Position numbers and translations under genes: made by a program. This document shows positions 36,180 through 45,042 of a DNA stretch of 64,000 bases, one piece after another. Source of the DNA: Arcticibacter sp045629565 (lineage in GTDB: Bacteria; Bacteroidota; Bacteroidia; Sphingobacteriales; Sphingobacteriaceae); the NCBI RefSeq assembly GCF_045629565.1, contig NZ_JAZQRL010000037.1:1-64000 (forward strand). Direction: 5' to 3'. The notes under the pieces were generated by a model, which worked only from the letters and a program-made list of their open reading frames with translations, had not been told where the DNA came from and searched no databases. Numbering within the stretch: position 1 is the stretch's first letter; each line of letters begins with the position of its first letter.

Positions 36180-36797
36180 ATGAACAAAACGATATACATT
36201 ATCCGCCATGGACAAACAGACCTCAACTTTAGGGGAGTTGTTCAGGGAAAAGGGATGGACACTGATTTAAACGACCTTGGCCGACGCCAGGCGGAGGCAT
36301 TTTATCAATATTATAAGAATATTCCGTTCGATCACATATATACCTCTACCTTGAGGAGAACACACCAAACCGTTAGCAGGTTTATTGATATGAATATCCC
36401 CTGGACCCAGCTTTCCGGTCTTGATGAGATAGGATGGGGGGTATACGAAGGAGTGGAGAGTAGCGAATCTGTGAAATTGGCGTTTTCAAATATGCTTGGT
36501 GACTGGGTATCTGGAAAACTCACGCAAAAGTTCGAAAATGGTGAAAGTCCTGAAGATGTCAAAATCAGACAGTTGGAGGCCTTTGAACATATACTTGAAA
36601 ACGAGCTTGCAAAGAATATTCTTGTGTGCATGCACGGACGTGCTATGAGGATACTTTTATGCGTTTTACTAGACAAGCCTCTTTCCGATATGGAACAATT
36701 TCCTCATTCGAACACTACTCTCTACAAATTAGAGCATGATGGAAAAAAGTTTTCACTAATTGATTTTAATAACACTGACCATCTGAATTTAACGTGA
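36180..36797 (+). CDS. Histidine phosphatase family protein
   Basis: A 205-residue phosphoglycerate-mutase-like phosphatase. The catalytic motif is RHG at residues 9-11 (IYIIRHGQTD), followed by LNDLGRRQAEAF, and the second His is in LVCMHGRAMRILL near 145. The substrate is unknown. It sits 2 bases after mqnE and overlaps mqnA by 4 bases, so it is tightly inserted in the menaquinone unit; a metabolic role there is possible but no known futalosine step needs it. Confidence 0.88.
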   Translation: MNKTIYIIRHGQTDLNFRGVVQGKGMDTDLNDLGRRQAEAFYQYYKNIPFDHIYTSTLRRTHQTVSRFIDMNIPWTQLSGLDEIGWGVYEGVESSESVKLAFSNMLGDWVSGKLTQKFENGESPEDVKIRQLEAFEHILENELAKNILVCMHGRAMRILLCVLLDKPLSDMEQFPHSNTTLYKLEHDGKKFSLIDFNNTDHLNLT

Positions 36798-37513
36798 GTA
36801 GAATAAGAATTTCAGCAGTTTCATACACCAATTCAAAACCATTCGCATTCGGAATTGAACATTCGGATATCCGGGACAAAATAGATCTAACGTATGATAT
36901 CCCTTCAGATTGCGCGCAGAAACTAATTGATAACGAGGCGGATATAGGCCTTGTTCCGGTGGCTGCGTTACTGAGCATCCCAAACTATCATATTTTAGGA
37001 GATTATTGTATAGGTTCTGTCGGCCCAGTAAATTCTGTATTTATATTTAGCGAAAAGCCAATCAATGAAGTCAAAATCATTCGACTGGATCCTCAATCCA
37101 GAACATCTAATAACTTAGCTAAGGTCTTGCTTAAAAATTACTGGAAGTTACCAGTGGAGTTTGTTTCAGAAGGCGACGCAGATGCATTTGTCGAAATTGG
37201 AGACCGTACTTTTTCCCATATCAATTTTTTTCCTTTTTCTTATGATCTTGGTGAGCAATGGCTTAAATTTACAGGATTACCATTCGCATTTGCCGTTTGG
37301 GCATCTAACAAGCCGATAGACGTTGACTTTGTTGAGGAATTGAATGTGTCCCTAAAATTAGGTGTTGATAATATAGATACGGTTCTTAGACAACTTCCTG
37401 AACGTGAAGACTTTGATCTGCACGACTATTTTTATAACCGCTTGGACTTCAATCTAACTGAAGATAAAAGAACGGCAATTAACAGATACCTGCAATTCGT
37501 AAAAGATCTTTAA
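36794..37513 (+). CDS. mqnA: Chorismate dehydratase MqnA
   Basis: MqnA removes water from chorismate to make 3-[(1-carboxyvinyl)oxy]benzoate, the first step of the futalosine menaquinone route. The 239 residues have the periplasmic-binding-protein-like fold with ISAVSYTNSKPFAFG at the start, DEADIGLVPVAALL-like NEADIGLVPVAAL near 54, and LDPQSRTSNNLAKVLL near 97. The start is GTG at 36794, overlapping the phosphatase stop as GTGA. Together with mqnE this shows the futalosine rather than the Men pathway. Confidence 0.93.
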   Translation: MSRIRISAVSYTNSKPFAFGIEHSDIRDKIDLTYDIPSDCAQKLIDNEADIGLVPVAALLSIPNYHILGDYCIGSVGPVNSVFIFSEKPINEVKIIRLDPQSRTSNNLAKVLLKNYWKLPVEFVSEGDADAFVEIGDRTFSHINFFPFSYDLGEQWLKFTGLPFAFAVWASNKPIDVDFVEELNVSLKLGVDNIDTVLRQLPEREDFDLHDYFYNRLDFNLTEDKRTAINRYLQFVKDL

Positions 37514-37629
37514 TACTTCTTGAGTATATAATCATGTGCCATAATGTTTCATAATTAGTATTATGTTAAATAGCTATTTCCGTCGCTAGTCGTCCCCTCC
37601 ATCCATAAAACTATTTCTGGCATCGTTCG

Positions 37630-37648
37630 TTTAGTTCGTATAACTAAA
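37630..37648 (+). other. Small inverted repeat just before the DUF2383 gene
   Basis: TTTAGTT (37630-37636) and AACTAAA (37642-37648) form a 7-bp repeat with a 5-base centre, ending four bases before the ATG at 37653. It could be an operator or a hairpin near the ribosome-binding region. Confidence 0.35.
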
Positions 37649-37652
37649 TACC

Positions 37653-38123
37653 ATGACTTACTCAGAAAATTATAACAAACAATTACAACGTCTCTATAAA
37701 ATTCTTAAGGACGGTCAAAAAGGCTATACGGAGGCTGCTGAACACGTCAAGTCCCCAGATTTAAGAGAGCTTTTCGCAAAAATTGCTTCTGAACGTGAGG
37801 GCTTAGCTAATCAAATGGGCTCCAAAATGGCTGAATTCGGATATAGTCCAGATATGCATGACGATGCGCTGGGGGTTCTTCATCGAGGTTGGATGAATTT
37901 CAAGGCATCGATGACATCCAACACGGATCAGAATATATTGGAAAGCTGCCGCAATGGCGATCAAGCTGCTCTTGATGCATTTGACGACGTTTTACAAGGT
38001 GAAATTCTATATGATACTGAGCTTAAATCTTTTCTGATGGAGCCGCGTCTGAAGATCAATGAAACGTTCGTTGATCTGGACAAGCGCTATTTTGATATGT
38101 TTAAAAAAGACCCAAGCTTATAG
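37653..38123 (+). CDS. DUF2383 (PA2169 family) four-helix-bundle protein
   Basis: A 156-residue, highly charged helical protein matching the DUF2383/PA2169 group, a ferritin-like four-helix bundle. Typical spots are LYKILKDGQKGYTEAAEH near 12, ELFAKIASEREGLANQM near 38, and LESCRNGDQAALDAFDDVL near 95. Genes of this type often respond to general stress, and the protein role is unknown. It is followed by Ku after 13 bases, which fits a stress or stationary-phase setting. Confidence 0.85.
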   Translation: MTYSENYNKQLQRLYKILKDGQKGYTEAAEHVKSPDLRELFAKIASEREGLANQMGSKMAEFGYSPDMHDDALGVLHRGWMNFKASMTSNTDQNILESCRNGDQAALDAFDDVLQGEILYDTELKSFLMEPRLKINETFVDLDKRYFDMFKKDPSL

Positions 38124-38136
38124 GAGGCTGTTACCA

Positions 38137-38916
38137 ATGAGATCAATTTGGAAGGGCTCAATAGGATTTGGACTGGTGAACATTCCAGTCAAGTTATTCT
38201 CCGCTGTTCAAAACAGTGGTCTTAACCTGGATATGCTTGATTCAAGAGACCACTCCAGAATAAAGTATCAGCGGGTGAATGAAAAGACCAGAAAAGAAGT
38301 TCCGTATGATAAAATAGTCAAAGGATATATGATGAATGACGACTATATTATATTGGAAGATAAGGATTTCGAGGATGCCAGTCCGGAAAAGACAAAGATA
38401 ATCGAAATTGAAAATTTTGTAGAGGTTAATGAAATTAACCCTATGTATTATGAAACGTCTTACTACGCACAGCCAGAAACCCAAGGTCGAAAAGCCTATA
38501 CCCTCCTACTCAAATCTCTTCAAAAATCCAAAAAAGCAGGCCTTGCCCGATTTGTCCTGAGGAGTACGGAAAACCTTTGTGTTATACATCCTGTGGATGA
38601 GATTATAGTAATTACCAAGATCAGGTTTGCAGAAGAAATCAGGTCTTCTCAAGAGTTGGTTCCTGCAGAAGGGCAAGAGGTCACCATCGGAAAGAAAGAG
38701 CTGGATATGGGCCTGGCACTCATCAACCAGTATAGTAGCAAATTTGATATTACCAAATTTAAAGACGAGTATCACAGTGAACTCTTGAAGATCATTAAGG
38801 CGAAAGCGAAGGGTAAACGCCCTACCATTAAAAAACTTAAGCCTCAAAAAGCCGCTGGCGATGATCTTTACGATCAGCTGATGCAGAGTTTGAGCGGATC
38901 AAGAAAGGGTGCTTAA
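38137..38916 (+). CDS. ku: Ku protein, bacterial non-homologous end joining
   Basis: Bacterial Ku binds DNA double-strand ends as a homodimer and recruits ligase LigD. From the ATG at 38137 it has 259 residues and starts MRSIWKGSIGFGLVNIPVKL, the conserved Ku opening; the Ku core runs to about 210 and the Lys-rich tail (KAKAKGKRPTIKKLKP) probably aids DNA threading. A clear AGGAGG lies nine bases upstream of this ATG, unusual for this group, and rules against the longer frame from 38059 inside the previous gene. No ligD is present in the window. Confidence 0.93.
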   Translation: MRSIWKGSIGFGLVNIPVKLFSAVQNSGLNLDMLDSRDHSRIKYQRVNEKTRKEVPYDKIVKGYMMNDDYIILEDKDFEDASPEKTKIIEIENFVEVNEINPMYYETSYYAQPETQGRKAYTLLLKSLQKSKKAGLARFVLRSTENLCVIHPVDEIIVITKIRFAEEIRSSQELVPAEGQEVTIGKKELDMGLALINQYSSKFDITKFKDEYHSELLKIIKAKAKGKRPTIKKLKPQKAAGDDLYDQLMQSLSGSRKGA

Positions 38917-38931
38917 TTTCATGTAAATCGA

Positions 38932-38967
38932 ATAAAAAGTCAGAGCCGCTAGACTCTGACTTTTTAT
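38932..38967. terminator. Bidirectional terminator between ku and the TPR gene
   Basis: ATAAAAAGTCAGAG (38932-38945) pairs with CTCTGACTTTTTAT (38954-38967), a 14-bp stem with an 8-base loop and T runs on both strands, placed between convergent genes. Confidence 0.9.
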
Positions 38968-38986
38968 CTTATATAAGTGGACTTAA

Positions 38987-40165
38987 CTATAGTGCATTAA
39001 TCTTGGCGTCAATTTCATCAATCTTCGCTTTGTTATTTTTAATGGTGTAATAAGTCTTTAGATTCTTTAACGAAAGCTCCGATTTAGGGTTTAATTCCAC
39101 TGCCTTTGTTAGATACGGTAAGGCGCGGTCAAATTCTTCCTGAGCTTTTTTCATCGTTGCTGTATACTCAGCCTGCTTGTTAGTTGGCAATTTATTAGCT
39201 TTGTTGTAGATCACAATGCCATTATTCATAATCAAACCACCTATGTTAATATAGGCGTCGGTGTATGAAGGATCAAGCTCAATGGCTTTTTTGTACGCTT
39301 CTTCAGCCTTGACATTGTCTTCCAATGAATTGTAAGCGATGCCTAAGTAAAAAGGATATAGCTTGTTGGTTGGCTCTTTGGCGGCTTGTGCCGTGATCTT
39401 TTCAATCACCTCTTTTTGCTTTCCTGTCATCAGACTAAACTCAATTTCTCTGGTTGCAAGATCTGAGCTCTGCGGAAACTTAGCGGCACCCTCTCCCGCA
39501 ATTCTAATTGCGCTGGCGGTGTCTTTTGTAGCCGCGTAAAGCACCGAAAGATTAGAGTATACATTTTCCAATGCAGAATAGTTGGTAGGAAGCAGCTCAG
39601 TAAATCTTTTTATAGCACTAGGGTAATCTTTCCCGTTCATGGCCGAGATTCCCGCAGCATAGTTCAATAAAGTGTCTCCAGGAGCATAGTCTAATCCTTT
39701 AGTAAATTCAGTATAGGCATTGGAATAATCCCCTTTGTCAAGAAAGCGTTTACCGGCCGTGAATTGGCTGATGTAAAGGAGATTGTTGACTTTGGCAATA
39801 TTTTCCTTATTTTTTCCTTCTTTGTCCAGCTCTTTAGCTTTGGCTAACGCTGTTACTGCTTCAGATGCAAGATTCGCTGAAGCGCTCGTTGTATCGCTAG
39901 TAGCAAGATCGGCATATATTAACGCCTTATAGGTCCATGCCGTTGGGTCAGCCGCAGTTTTCTCGTGTGCAACAGCCTTGTCTACAGCTTCCTTAGCTGC
40001 TGTGATCTTCGGAGCTGCAATCTGTGGACTAGCTGACTTCAATGCTGCATAACTATCATATTCAGATTTTGCAGTGTTAACTGCAGATTTTTGTGCAAAG
40101 GTCGTAGCAGATATTCCTGATACAGCTAATGCAAGTAAAAGAGACTTGGTTTTCATATATTTCAA
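38987..40165 (-). CDS. Exported tetratricopeptide-repeat protein
   Basis: A 392-residue protein with a signal peptide ending at ...ATTFAQ (about residue 25) and several TPR units, clearest at 290-330 (LGIAYNSLEDNVKAEEAYKKAIELDPSY) shown in part by its Ala/Leu/Tyr pattern, and again near 155. TPRs mediate protein contacts, so it is probably a periplasmic scaffold. The first 100 residues are Ala- and Lys-rich helix. It overlaps the upstream TPR gene by 4 bases. The specific role is unknown. Confidence 0.82.
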   Translation of the reverse strand: MKYMKTKSLLLALAVSGISATTFAQKSAVNTAKSEYDSYAALKSASPQIAAPKITAAKEAVDKAVAHEKTAADPTAWTYKALIYADLATSDTTSASANLASEAVTALAKAKELDKEGKNKENIAKVNNLLYISQFTAGKRFLDKGDYSNAYTEFTKGLDYAPGDTLLNYAAGISAMNGKDYPSAIKRFTELLPTNYSALENVYSNLSVLYAATKDTASAIRIAGEGAAKFPQSSDLATREIEFSLMTGKQKEVIEKITAQAAKEPTNKLYPFYLGIAYNSLEDNVKAEEAYKKAIELDPSYTDAYINIGGLIMNNGIVIYNKANKLPTNKQAEYTATMKKAQEEFDRALPYLTKAVELNPKSELSLKNLKTYYTIKNNKAKIDEIDAKINAL

Positions 40166-41280
40166 TTTGTAAGAATAAATTGTTTTAGTTTCTCGTTAAC
40201 CCTTTCCAGTTCTACCATATCCCCGGTATTATTATATAGAACGGCTAAAGATTTTAGAACATTAACTGAGTTAGGGTTGATTTCACCTGCTATATTCAGG
40301 TACTTCTTTGCCAGGCTCAGACTCGATTCTTGGTCATTGTTCGGTTTGATGTATGAATTAAGATAGAATAACCCCAGGGCATAATTCCCTTCATAATTAT
40401 TGGGCTCTAACGCAATTACTTTTTCGTAATATTCAACCGCCTTGTCTTTCTTACCCATGGTCTCATAGGAGAAACCAGCAAGGTAATTAAGACTGACATT
40501 CTCCGGATCCAACTGAAGCGCCGCACCTACGATTCGTTCCACCTCGCTGTATGCGCCGGTCTCCACATAGATATTAATTTCCTTGAAGAGAAGGTCCTTG
40601 TTACCTGGAAACTGCGTCCTTCCCTCTCTGATCACTTCCAACGATCTGTTGCTGTTCTTGAAATCATATAAGTTAGACAACGCAAGGTAATACGCTGGTA
40701 GTGACCGCTTTTTGTCATCAATCAACTGTTCATAGTAGTAGATCGCGCGATTACTGTAACCCAGCCTTTCACTTAAAATCGCCAGATTGTGTTTAACAAA
40801 GTAGTTATTCTTATCAAGTGAATCTACCGATAGATAGGCATTAAACGCTTCATTGTATTTTTCAGATGCAGACGCCTTGTTCGCTATAACGAGATAAGCT
40901 TTGACCAATTGATTAATCACGAAGTCAAGTTCCGGCTTGTTTTCGTCGTTAAGTTTCGGACTCTTCAGTCTTCGGAACGAAAACTTCGTCTCCTCAATCG
41001 GATCTTTTGCGTATTTCAACCTCCGGGTTGAATCTGCATATGCCAATGATGAGTAAACGAGACTTCGGATAAGGTTGTTTTTGTAATTAAAAGAATCTTT
41101 TCTGGTTTTGTAAGCGCCGTCAATTGCGGTCCTGGCCTTCTCCAAATGTGAAAACTCCGCCGTCGATGTATAAAGGGCAAAGTTATTCATCGCTTCTTTA
41201 GTAAGTGTTTGTGCAGAAAGATAACTTCCTGCACAACACAAAACTGTGATTAATATGATTTGCCTTTTCATTACTGACAT
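40162..41280 (-). CDS. Exported tetratricopeptide-repeat protein
   Basis: A 372-residue TPR protein with a signal peptide (IILITVLCCAGSYLSAQ). TPR units are seen near 175-260 and 255-300 (DPENVSLNYLAGFSYETMG is one). ATG 41280 shares a base with the gyrA stop (TAATG); the ATG at 41271 (MKRQ) would be an equally good signal-peptide start. It is probably a periplasmic partner of the next TPR protein. Being coupled to gyrA is likely conserved gene order rather than shared function. Confidence 0.82.
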   Translation of the reverse strand: MSVMKRQIILITVLCCAGSYLSAQTLTKEAMNNFALYTSTAEFSHLEKARTAIDGAYKTRKDSFNYKNNLIRSLVYSSLAYADSTRRLKYAKDPIEETKFSFRRLKSPKLNDENKPELDFVINQLVKAYLVIANKASASEKYNEAFNAYLSVDSLDKNNYFVKHNLAILSERLGYSNRAIYYYEQLIDDKKRSLPAYYLALSNLYDFKNSNRSLEVIREGRTQFPGNKDLLFKEINIYVETGAYSEVERIVGAALQLDPENVSLNYLAGFSYETMGKKDKAVEYYEKVIALEPNNYEGNYALGLFYLNSYIKPNNDQESSLSLAKKYLNIAGEINPNSVNVLKSLAVLYNNTGDMVELERVNEKLKQFILTN

Positions 41281-43910
41281 TAATCTTCTAACGTATCCTC
41301 GTCTGAATTCGTATTAGTATTATCGTCTGATTCGTCATCATCCACCACTTCATCCTCATCAATCTCTTCGTCCAGTGGTCCAGCTTCTAAATCTTCTTCG
41401 TCTCCAGGCTCATTGAGAATTTCCGCTTTTTCCGCTTCTTCTTCATGCTCCACTTTGGCGATCGAAGCAATTGCATCATCACCTTTCAGCGAAATCAACC
41501 TCACTCCTTGCGTGGCGCGGCCCATCACCCGAAGTTCGCCAATTGCAATACGGATGACAATACCTGATTTGTTGATAATCATCAGGTCATCAGTATCAGT
41601 AACGTCTTTAATCGCGACAAGCTCGCCTGTTTTTTCAGTTACATTAAGTGTCTTTACTCCCTTTCCGCCCCGGTTGGTAACCCGATAATCTTCAAGGTTC
41701 GTACGTTTTCCGTAGCCCTTTTCGGAAACAACCAATACTGTCGATTCAGGATTGTTAATACTTAACATTCCGATAACAGCGTCTTTCTCATTCGCTAACG
41801 TTACGCCACGTACGCCAGTTGCCGTTCTTCCCATCGGACGTACGGTACTTTCGTTGAAGCGTATAGCACGTCCGGAACGTAACGCCATAATTATTTCACT
41901 GCTACCATCTGTCAGATTTGCCTCTAGCAGCTGGTCACCATCATTGATGTTGATCGCGTTGATGCCGTTAGCGCGTGGGCGGGAATAAGCCATAAGGGAC
42001 GTCTTCTTTATCGTTCCCTTTGCAGTACACATGATAATGAAGTTACTCTCTAAATATTCCTGATCCTTGAGGTTTTTAACCTTGATATAGGCCTTGATCT
42101 TTTCTTCTTTCGGAATATTGATAATATTCTGGATTGCTCTACCCTTGCTCGTTCTTGACCCTTCAGGAATTTCAAAAACACGCAGCCAGAAACATCTGCC
42201 TGCTTCTGTAAAGAAGAGCATATAATTATGGGCTGAAGCAATGATGATGTGCTCAATGAAATCCTTATCTCTGGAATTAGAACCAATCGATCCTTTTCCT
42301 CCTCTTCCCTGTGTACGATACTCGGTAAGTGGTGTACGTTTGATATATCCTTCGTAAGAAATAGTGATAACTACCTCTTCATCATCAATGAAATCTTCCA
42401 TCGACATGTCTTCGGCAGAATGCACAATTGACGTTCTTCTCGCATCACCATACTTTTCCCTAACCTCACGAAGTTCGTCTTTGATAATATTCATACGCAG
42501 GCCCTCATCCGCAAGTACAGACTTCAAATACTCGATGGACTTCATCAGTTCATCATATTCGTCCTTGATTTTATCACGCTCCAGGCCTGTCAAGCGGCGC
42601 AGCGTCATATCAAGAATGGCCCGCGCCTGAATGTCTGATAATCCAAACGTTTCCATCAAGCCAGTTCTTGCTTCCTCTGGGGTATTTGATGAGCGGATCA
42701 GGCGTATCACTTCTTCGATATGATCAAGCGCGATCAGCAAGCCTTCCAGTACATGTGCCCGCTTCTCCGCTTCTGCAAGTTCGTAACGGGTACGACGAAT
42801 TACCACCTCATGGCGATGATCCACAAAATGCTTGATAAGATCCTTCAGGTTTAACAGCATCGGGCGGCCTTTTACGAGCGCAATATTGTTAATACTGAAA
42901 GGTGTTTGCAAAGCCGTGTACTTAAAGAGATTGTTCAGGACAACAGATGAATTAGCGTCACGCTTAATCTCGTAAACCACGCGCATACCATCGCGGTCAG
43001 ACTCATCTCTGATCTCAGAGATGCCTTCCAGCTTCTTCTCATTAATGAGCTCGGCAGTCCGCTCAATCATCGTAGCTTTATTTACCAGATACGGTATCTC
43101 ACTAACAATGATTCGCTCCCTGTCGTTACCATAGGTCTCAATCTCCGCTTTTGCCCTGACAACCACGCGACCACGCCCAGTCTCATAAGCATCTTTCACT
43201 CCCGCATGGCCATATATAGTTCCTCCGGTAGGGAAATCAGGTGCTTTGACATGGTGCATTAGCTCAGAAATCTCAATATCTGTATTATCGATGAAAGCTA
43301 TAGTCGCATCGATAACTTCGTTAAGATTATGGGGCGCCATATTCGTCGCCATACCTACAGCGATACCGGATGCGCCGTTCACCAGCAAATTCGGAATCTT
43401 CGAAGGAAGAACGGACGGTTCTTCGAGGGAATCGTCAAAGTTGAGCTGATAATCAATCGTATCCTTGTTAATGTCAGCAAGCATCTCTTCGGCGATCTTT
43501 TTAAGACGGGCCTCAGTATAACGCATTGCTGCCGGACTGTCACCATCGATAGATCCAAAGTTCCCCTGTCCGTCAACGAGAGGGTATCGAAGGCTCCAGT
43601 CCTGGGCCATACGTACCATCGTGCCGTAAACGGATGAATCACCATGTGGGTGGTACTTTCCTAATACATCTCCGACAATACGTGCCGATTTTTTATGAGG
43701 TCTCCCGCTGGTTACTCCGAGGTCCAGCATACCGTAAAGTACACGGCGGTGAACGGGTTTCATACCGTCCCTTACATCAGGAAGCGCACGAGAGACAATT
43801 ACAGACATTGAATAATCAATGTATGCAGACCTCATTTCTTGTTCGATGTTTATGGGAATAATGCGATCGTGGGTGGGTTCTAAGTTTTCGTTTTCTGTTT
43901 CTTCAGCCAT
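41280..43910 (-). CDS. gyrA: DNA gyrase subunit A
   Basis: GyrA is the DNA-breaking subunit of gyrase, which introduces negative supercoils. The 876 residues have the catalytic Tyr131 in AMRYTEARL, the winged-helix domain, and a C-terminal beta-pinwheel with the gyrase box as QGRGGKG near 545, which marks it as gyrase and not ParC. The quinolone region reads HPHGDSSVYG: Ser92 matches E. coli Ser83, but the residue matching Asp87 is Gly96. The tail after 820 is strongly acidic (Asp/Glu-rich). Two TPR genes follow, the first coupled by a one-base overlap. Confidence 0.97.
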   Translation of the reverse strand: MAEETENENLEPTHDRIIPINIEQEMRSAYIDYSMSVIVSRALPDVRDGMKPVHRRVLYGMLDLGVTSGRPHKKSARIVGDVLGKYHPHGDSSVYGTMVRMAQDWSLRYPLVDGQGNFGSIDGDSPAAMRYTEARLKKIAEEMLADINKDTIDYQLNFDDSLEEPSVLPSKIPNLLVNGASGIAVGMATNMAPHNLNEVIDATIAFIDNTDIEISELMHHVKAPDFPTGGTIYGHAGVKDAYETGRGRVVVRAKAEIETYGNDRERIIVSEIPYLVNKATMIERTAELINEKKLEGISEIRDESDRDGMRVVYEIKRDANSSVVLNNLFKYTALQTPFSINNIALVKGRPMLLNLKDLIKHFVDHRHEVVIRRTRYELAEAEKRAHVLEGLLIALDHIEEVIRLIRSSNTPEEARTGLMETFGLSDIQARAILDMTLRRLTGLERDKIKDEYDELMKSIEYLKSVLADEGLRMNIIKDELREVREKYGDARRTSIVHSAEDMSMEDFIDDEEVVITISYEGYIKRTPLTEYRTQGRGGKGSIGSNSRDKDFIEHIIIASAHNYMLFFTEAGRCFWLRVFEIPEGSRTSKGRAIQNIINIPKEEKIKAYIKVKNLKDQEYLESNFIIMCTAKGTIKKTSLMAYSRPRANGINAININDGDQLLEANLTDGSSEIIMALRSGRAIRFNESTVRPMGRTATGVRGVTLANEKDAVIGMLSINNPESTVLVVSEKGYGKRTNLEDYRVTNRGGKGVKTLNVTEKTGELVAIKDVTDTDDLMIINKSGIVIRIAIGELRVMGRATQGVRLISLKGDDAIASIAKVEHEEEAEKAEILNEPGDEEDLEAGPLDEEIDEDEVVDDDESDDNTNTNSDEDTLED

Positions 43911-44072
43911 CGTATGATAGTTGGTTTTTGAAATGTAGAGTCGTAATAAATTGCGACTTGCGAAGATAAGAAATTATTACAGATTACATGCTTATAGGTG
44001 GGAAAATGACCGCCTATCGGTTCTGAACTGAAGCAAAATATTGATAATGAAGGCAAAGTTCAAACGCCTTTA

Positions 44073-44969
44073 TCAAAATGTCCAGTTAATTCCTTTTTTT
44101 AAATATTGGAGGGTCTTTTTCTCTTCAGATCCATCCTCGGGAACGTGATTATACGCCCAGTTCGCCTGGGGTGGCAAACTCATCAGAATCGATTCAATAC
44201 GGCCGTTTGTCTCCAGCCCGAACTTCGTGCCGGCATCATATACCAGGTTAAATTCGGCGTACCGTCCGCGACGTATGTATTGCCACTGCTTTTGCTTTTC
44301 TGTAAACACCTGATACCGGTGCCGCTCCACAAGTTCCTTGTAGATGGGCACGAATGCACGTCCGACAGCTTTCGAAAACTCAAAGATAGACTCCCAGGTA
44401 ATACCTGCGTTATCGGGATTTAAACGGTCGTAAAAAATCCCACCTATTCCTCTGGTTTCGTCCCTGTGCTTAATGTAAAAGTAATTGTCTGCCCAGGTTT
44501 TGAATTTGTAATAGAATTCCTGGCTGAATTGATCGCATACACCCTTTATGTATTCATGAAAGAATCTGGCATCGTCCTGATAAACATAATGCGGTGTCAC
44601 GTCGATTCCCCCACCAAACCAACGAATGTCATCGTTCATTTCAAAATACCTGATGTTCATGTGGATGATCGGTATCAGCGGATGACTCGGGTGTATGACA
44701 ATGGAAACACCTGTTGCAAAAAAGTCACTTGAGTTAACTTTCAACGAAGCTTTTACCACTTCGGGTAACTGACCGAATACTGCGGAAAAGTTTACTCCAC
44801 CTTTTTCTATAATGGTACCGTTCTGTATAATCCGGGTTCTTCCTCCCCCGCCTCCCTGGCGTGACCATACTTCTTCTTCGAATTTTCCTGATGTATCAAG
44901 AAGCTCCAGACCCTCACAAATTTCATTTTGAATAATCTGGTATTGGGCAGAAATCTCTTCTTTTGTCAT
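44073..44969 (-). CDS. hemF: Oxygen-dependent coproporphyrinogen III oxidase
   Basis: HemF decarboxylates coproporphyrinogen III to protoporphyrinogen IX using oxygen, in haem synthesis. The 298 residues carry the family signature blocks: SVIHP-like IVIHPSHPLIPIIHMNIRYFE near 112, WFGGGIDVTPHY near 137, and IGGIFYDRLN near 193 and YNLVYD-like FNLVYDAGTKFGL near 246. It implies aerobic life. The upstream hairpin separates it from the DUF2911 gene on the same strand. Confidence 0.96.
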   Translation of the reverse strand: MTKEEISAQYQIIQNEICEGLELLDTSGKFEEEVWSRQGGGGGRTRIIQNGTIIEKGGVNFSAVFGQLPEVVKASLKVNSSDFFATGVSIVIHPSHPLIPIIHMNIRYFEMNDDIRWFGGGIDVTPHYVYQDDARFFHEYIKGVCDQFSQEFYYKFKTWADNYFYIKHRDETRGIGGIFYDRLNPDNAGITWESIFEFSKAVGRAFVPIYKELVERHRYQVFTEKQKQWQYIRRGRYAEFNLVYDAGTKFGLETNGRIESILMSLPPQANWAYNHVPEDGSEEKKTLQYLKKGINWTF

Positions 44970-44979
44970 TTTTCACTTG

Positions 44980-45022
44980 TTTAAATTTGCATGTTGCAAG
45001 TAACGCAACATGCAAATTTAAA
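44980..45022. other. 18-bp perfect inverted repeat between DUF2911 gene and hemF
   Basis: Bases 44980-44997 are the exact reverse complement of 45005-45022, with a 7-base loop. The arms read TTTAAATTTGCATGTTGC and its complement. It lies just upstream of the hemF start (44969) and just after the DUF2911 stop. No T run follows on the minus strand, so it may be a terminator, a leader hairpin or a protein-binding palindrome. Confidence 0.75.
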
Positions 45023-45042
45023 ATTATAATTGCAGATCCTGT

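Noticed and set aside
38059..38136. Longer N-terminus for Ku inside the DUF2383 gene
   Set aside because: Ku homology begins at MRSIWKGSIGFG, and AGGAGG is correctly spaced for ATG 38137.
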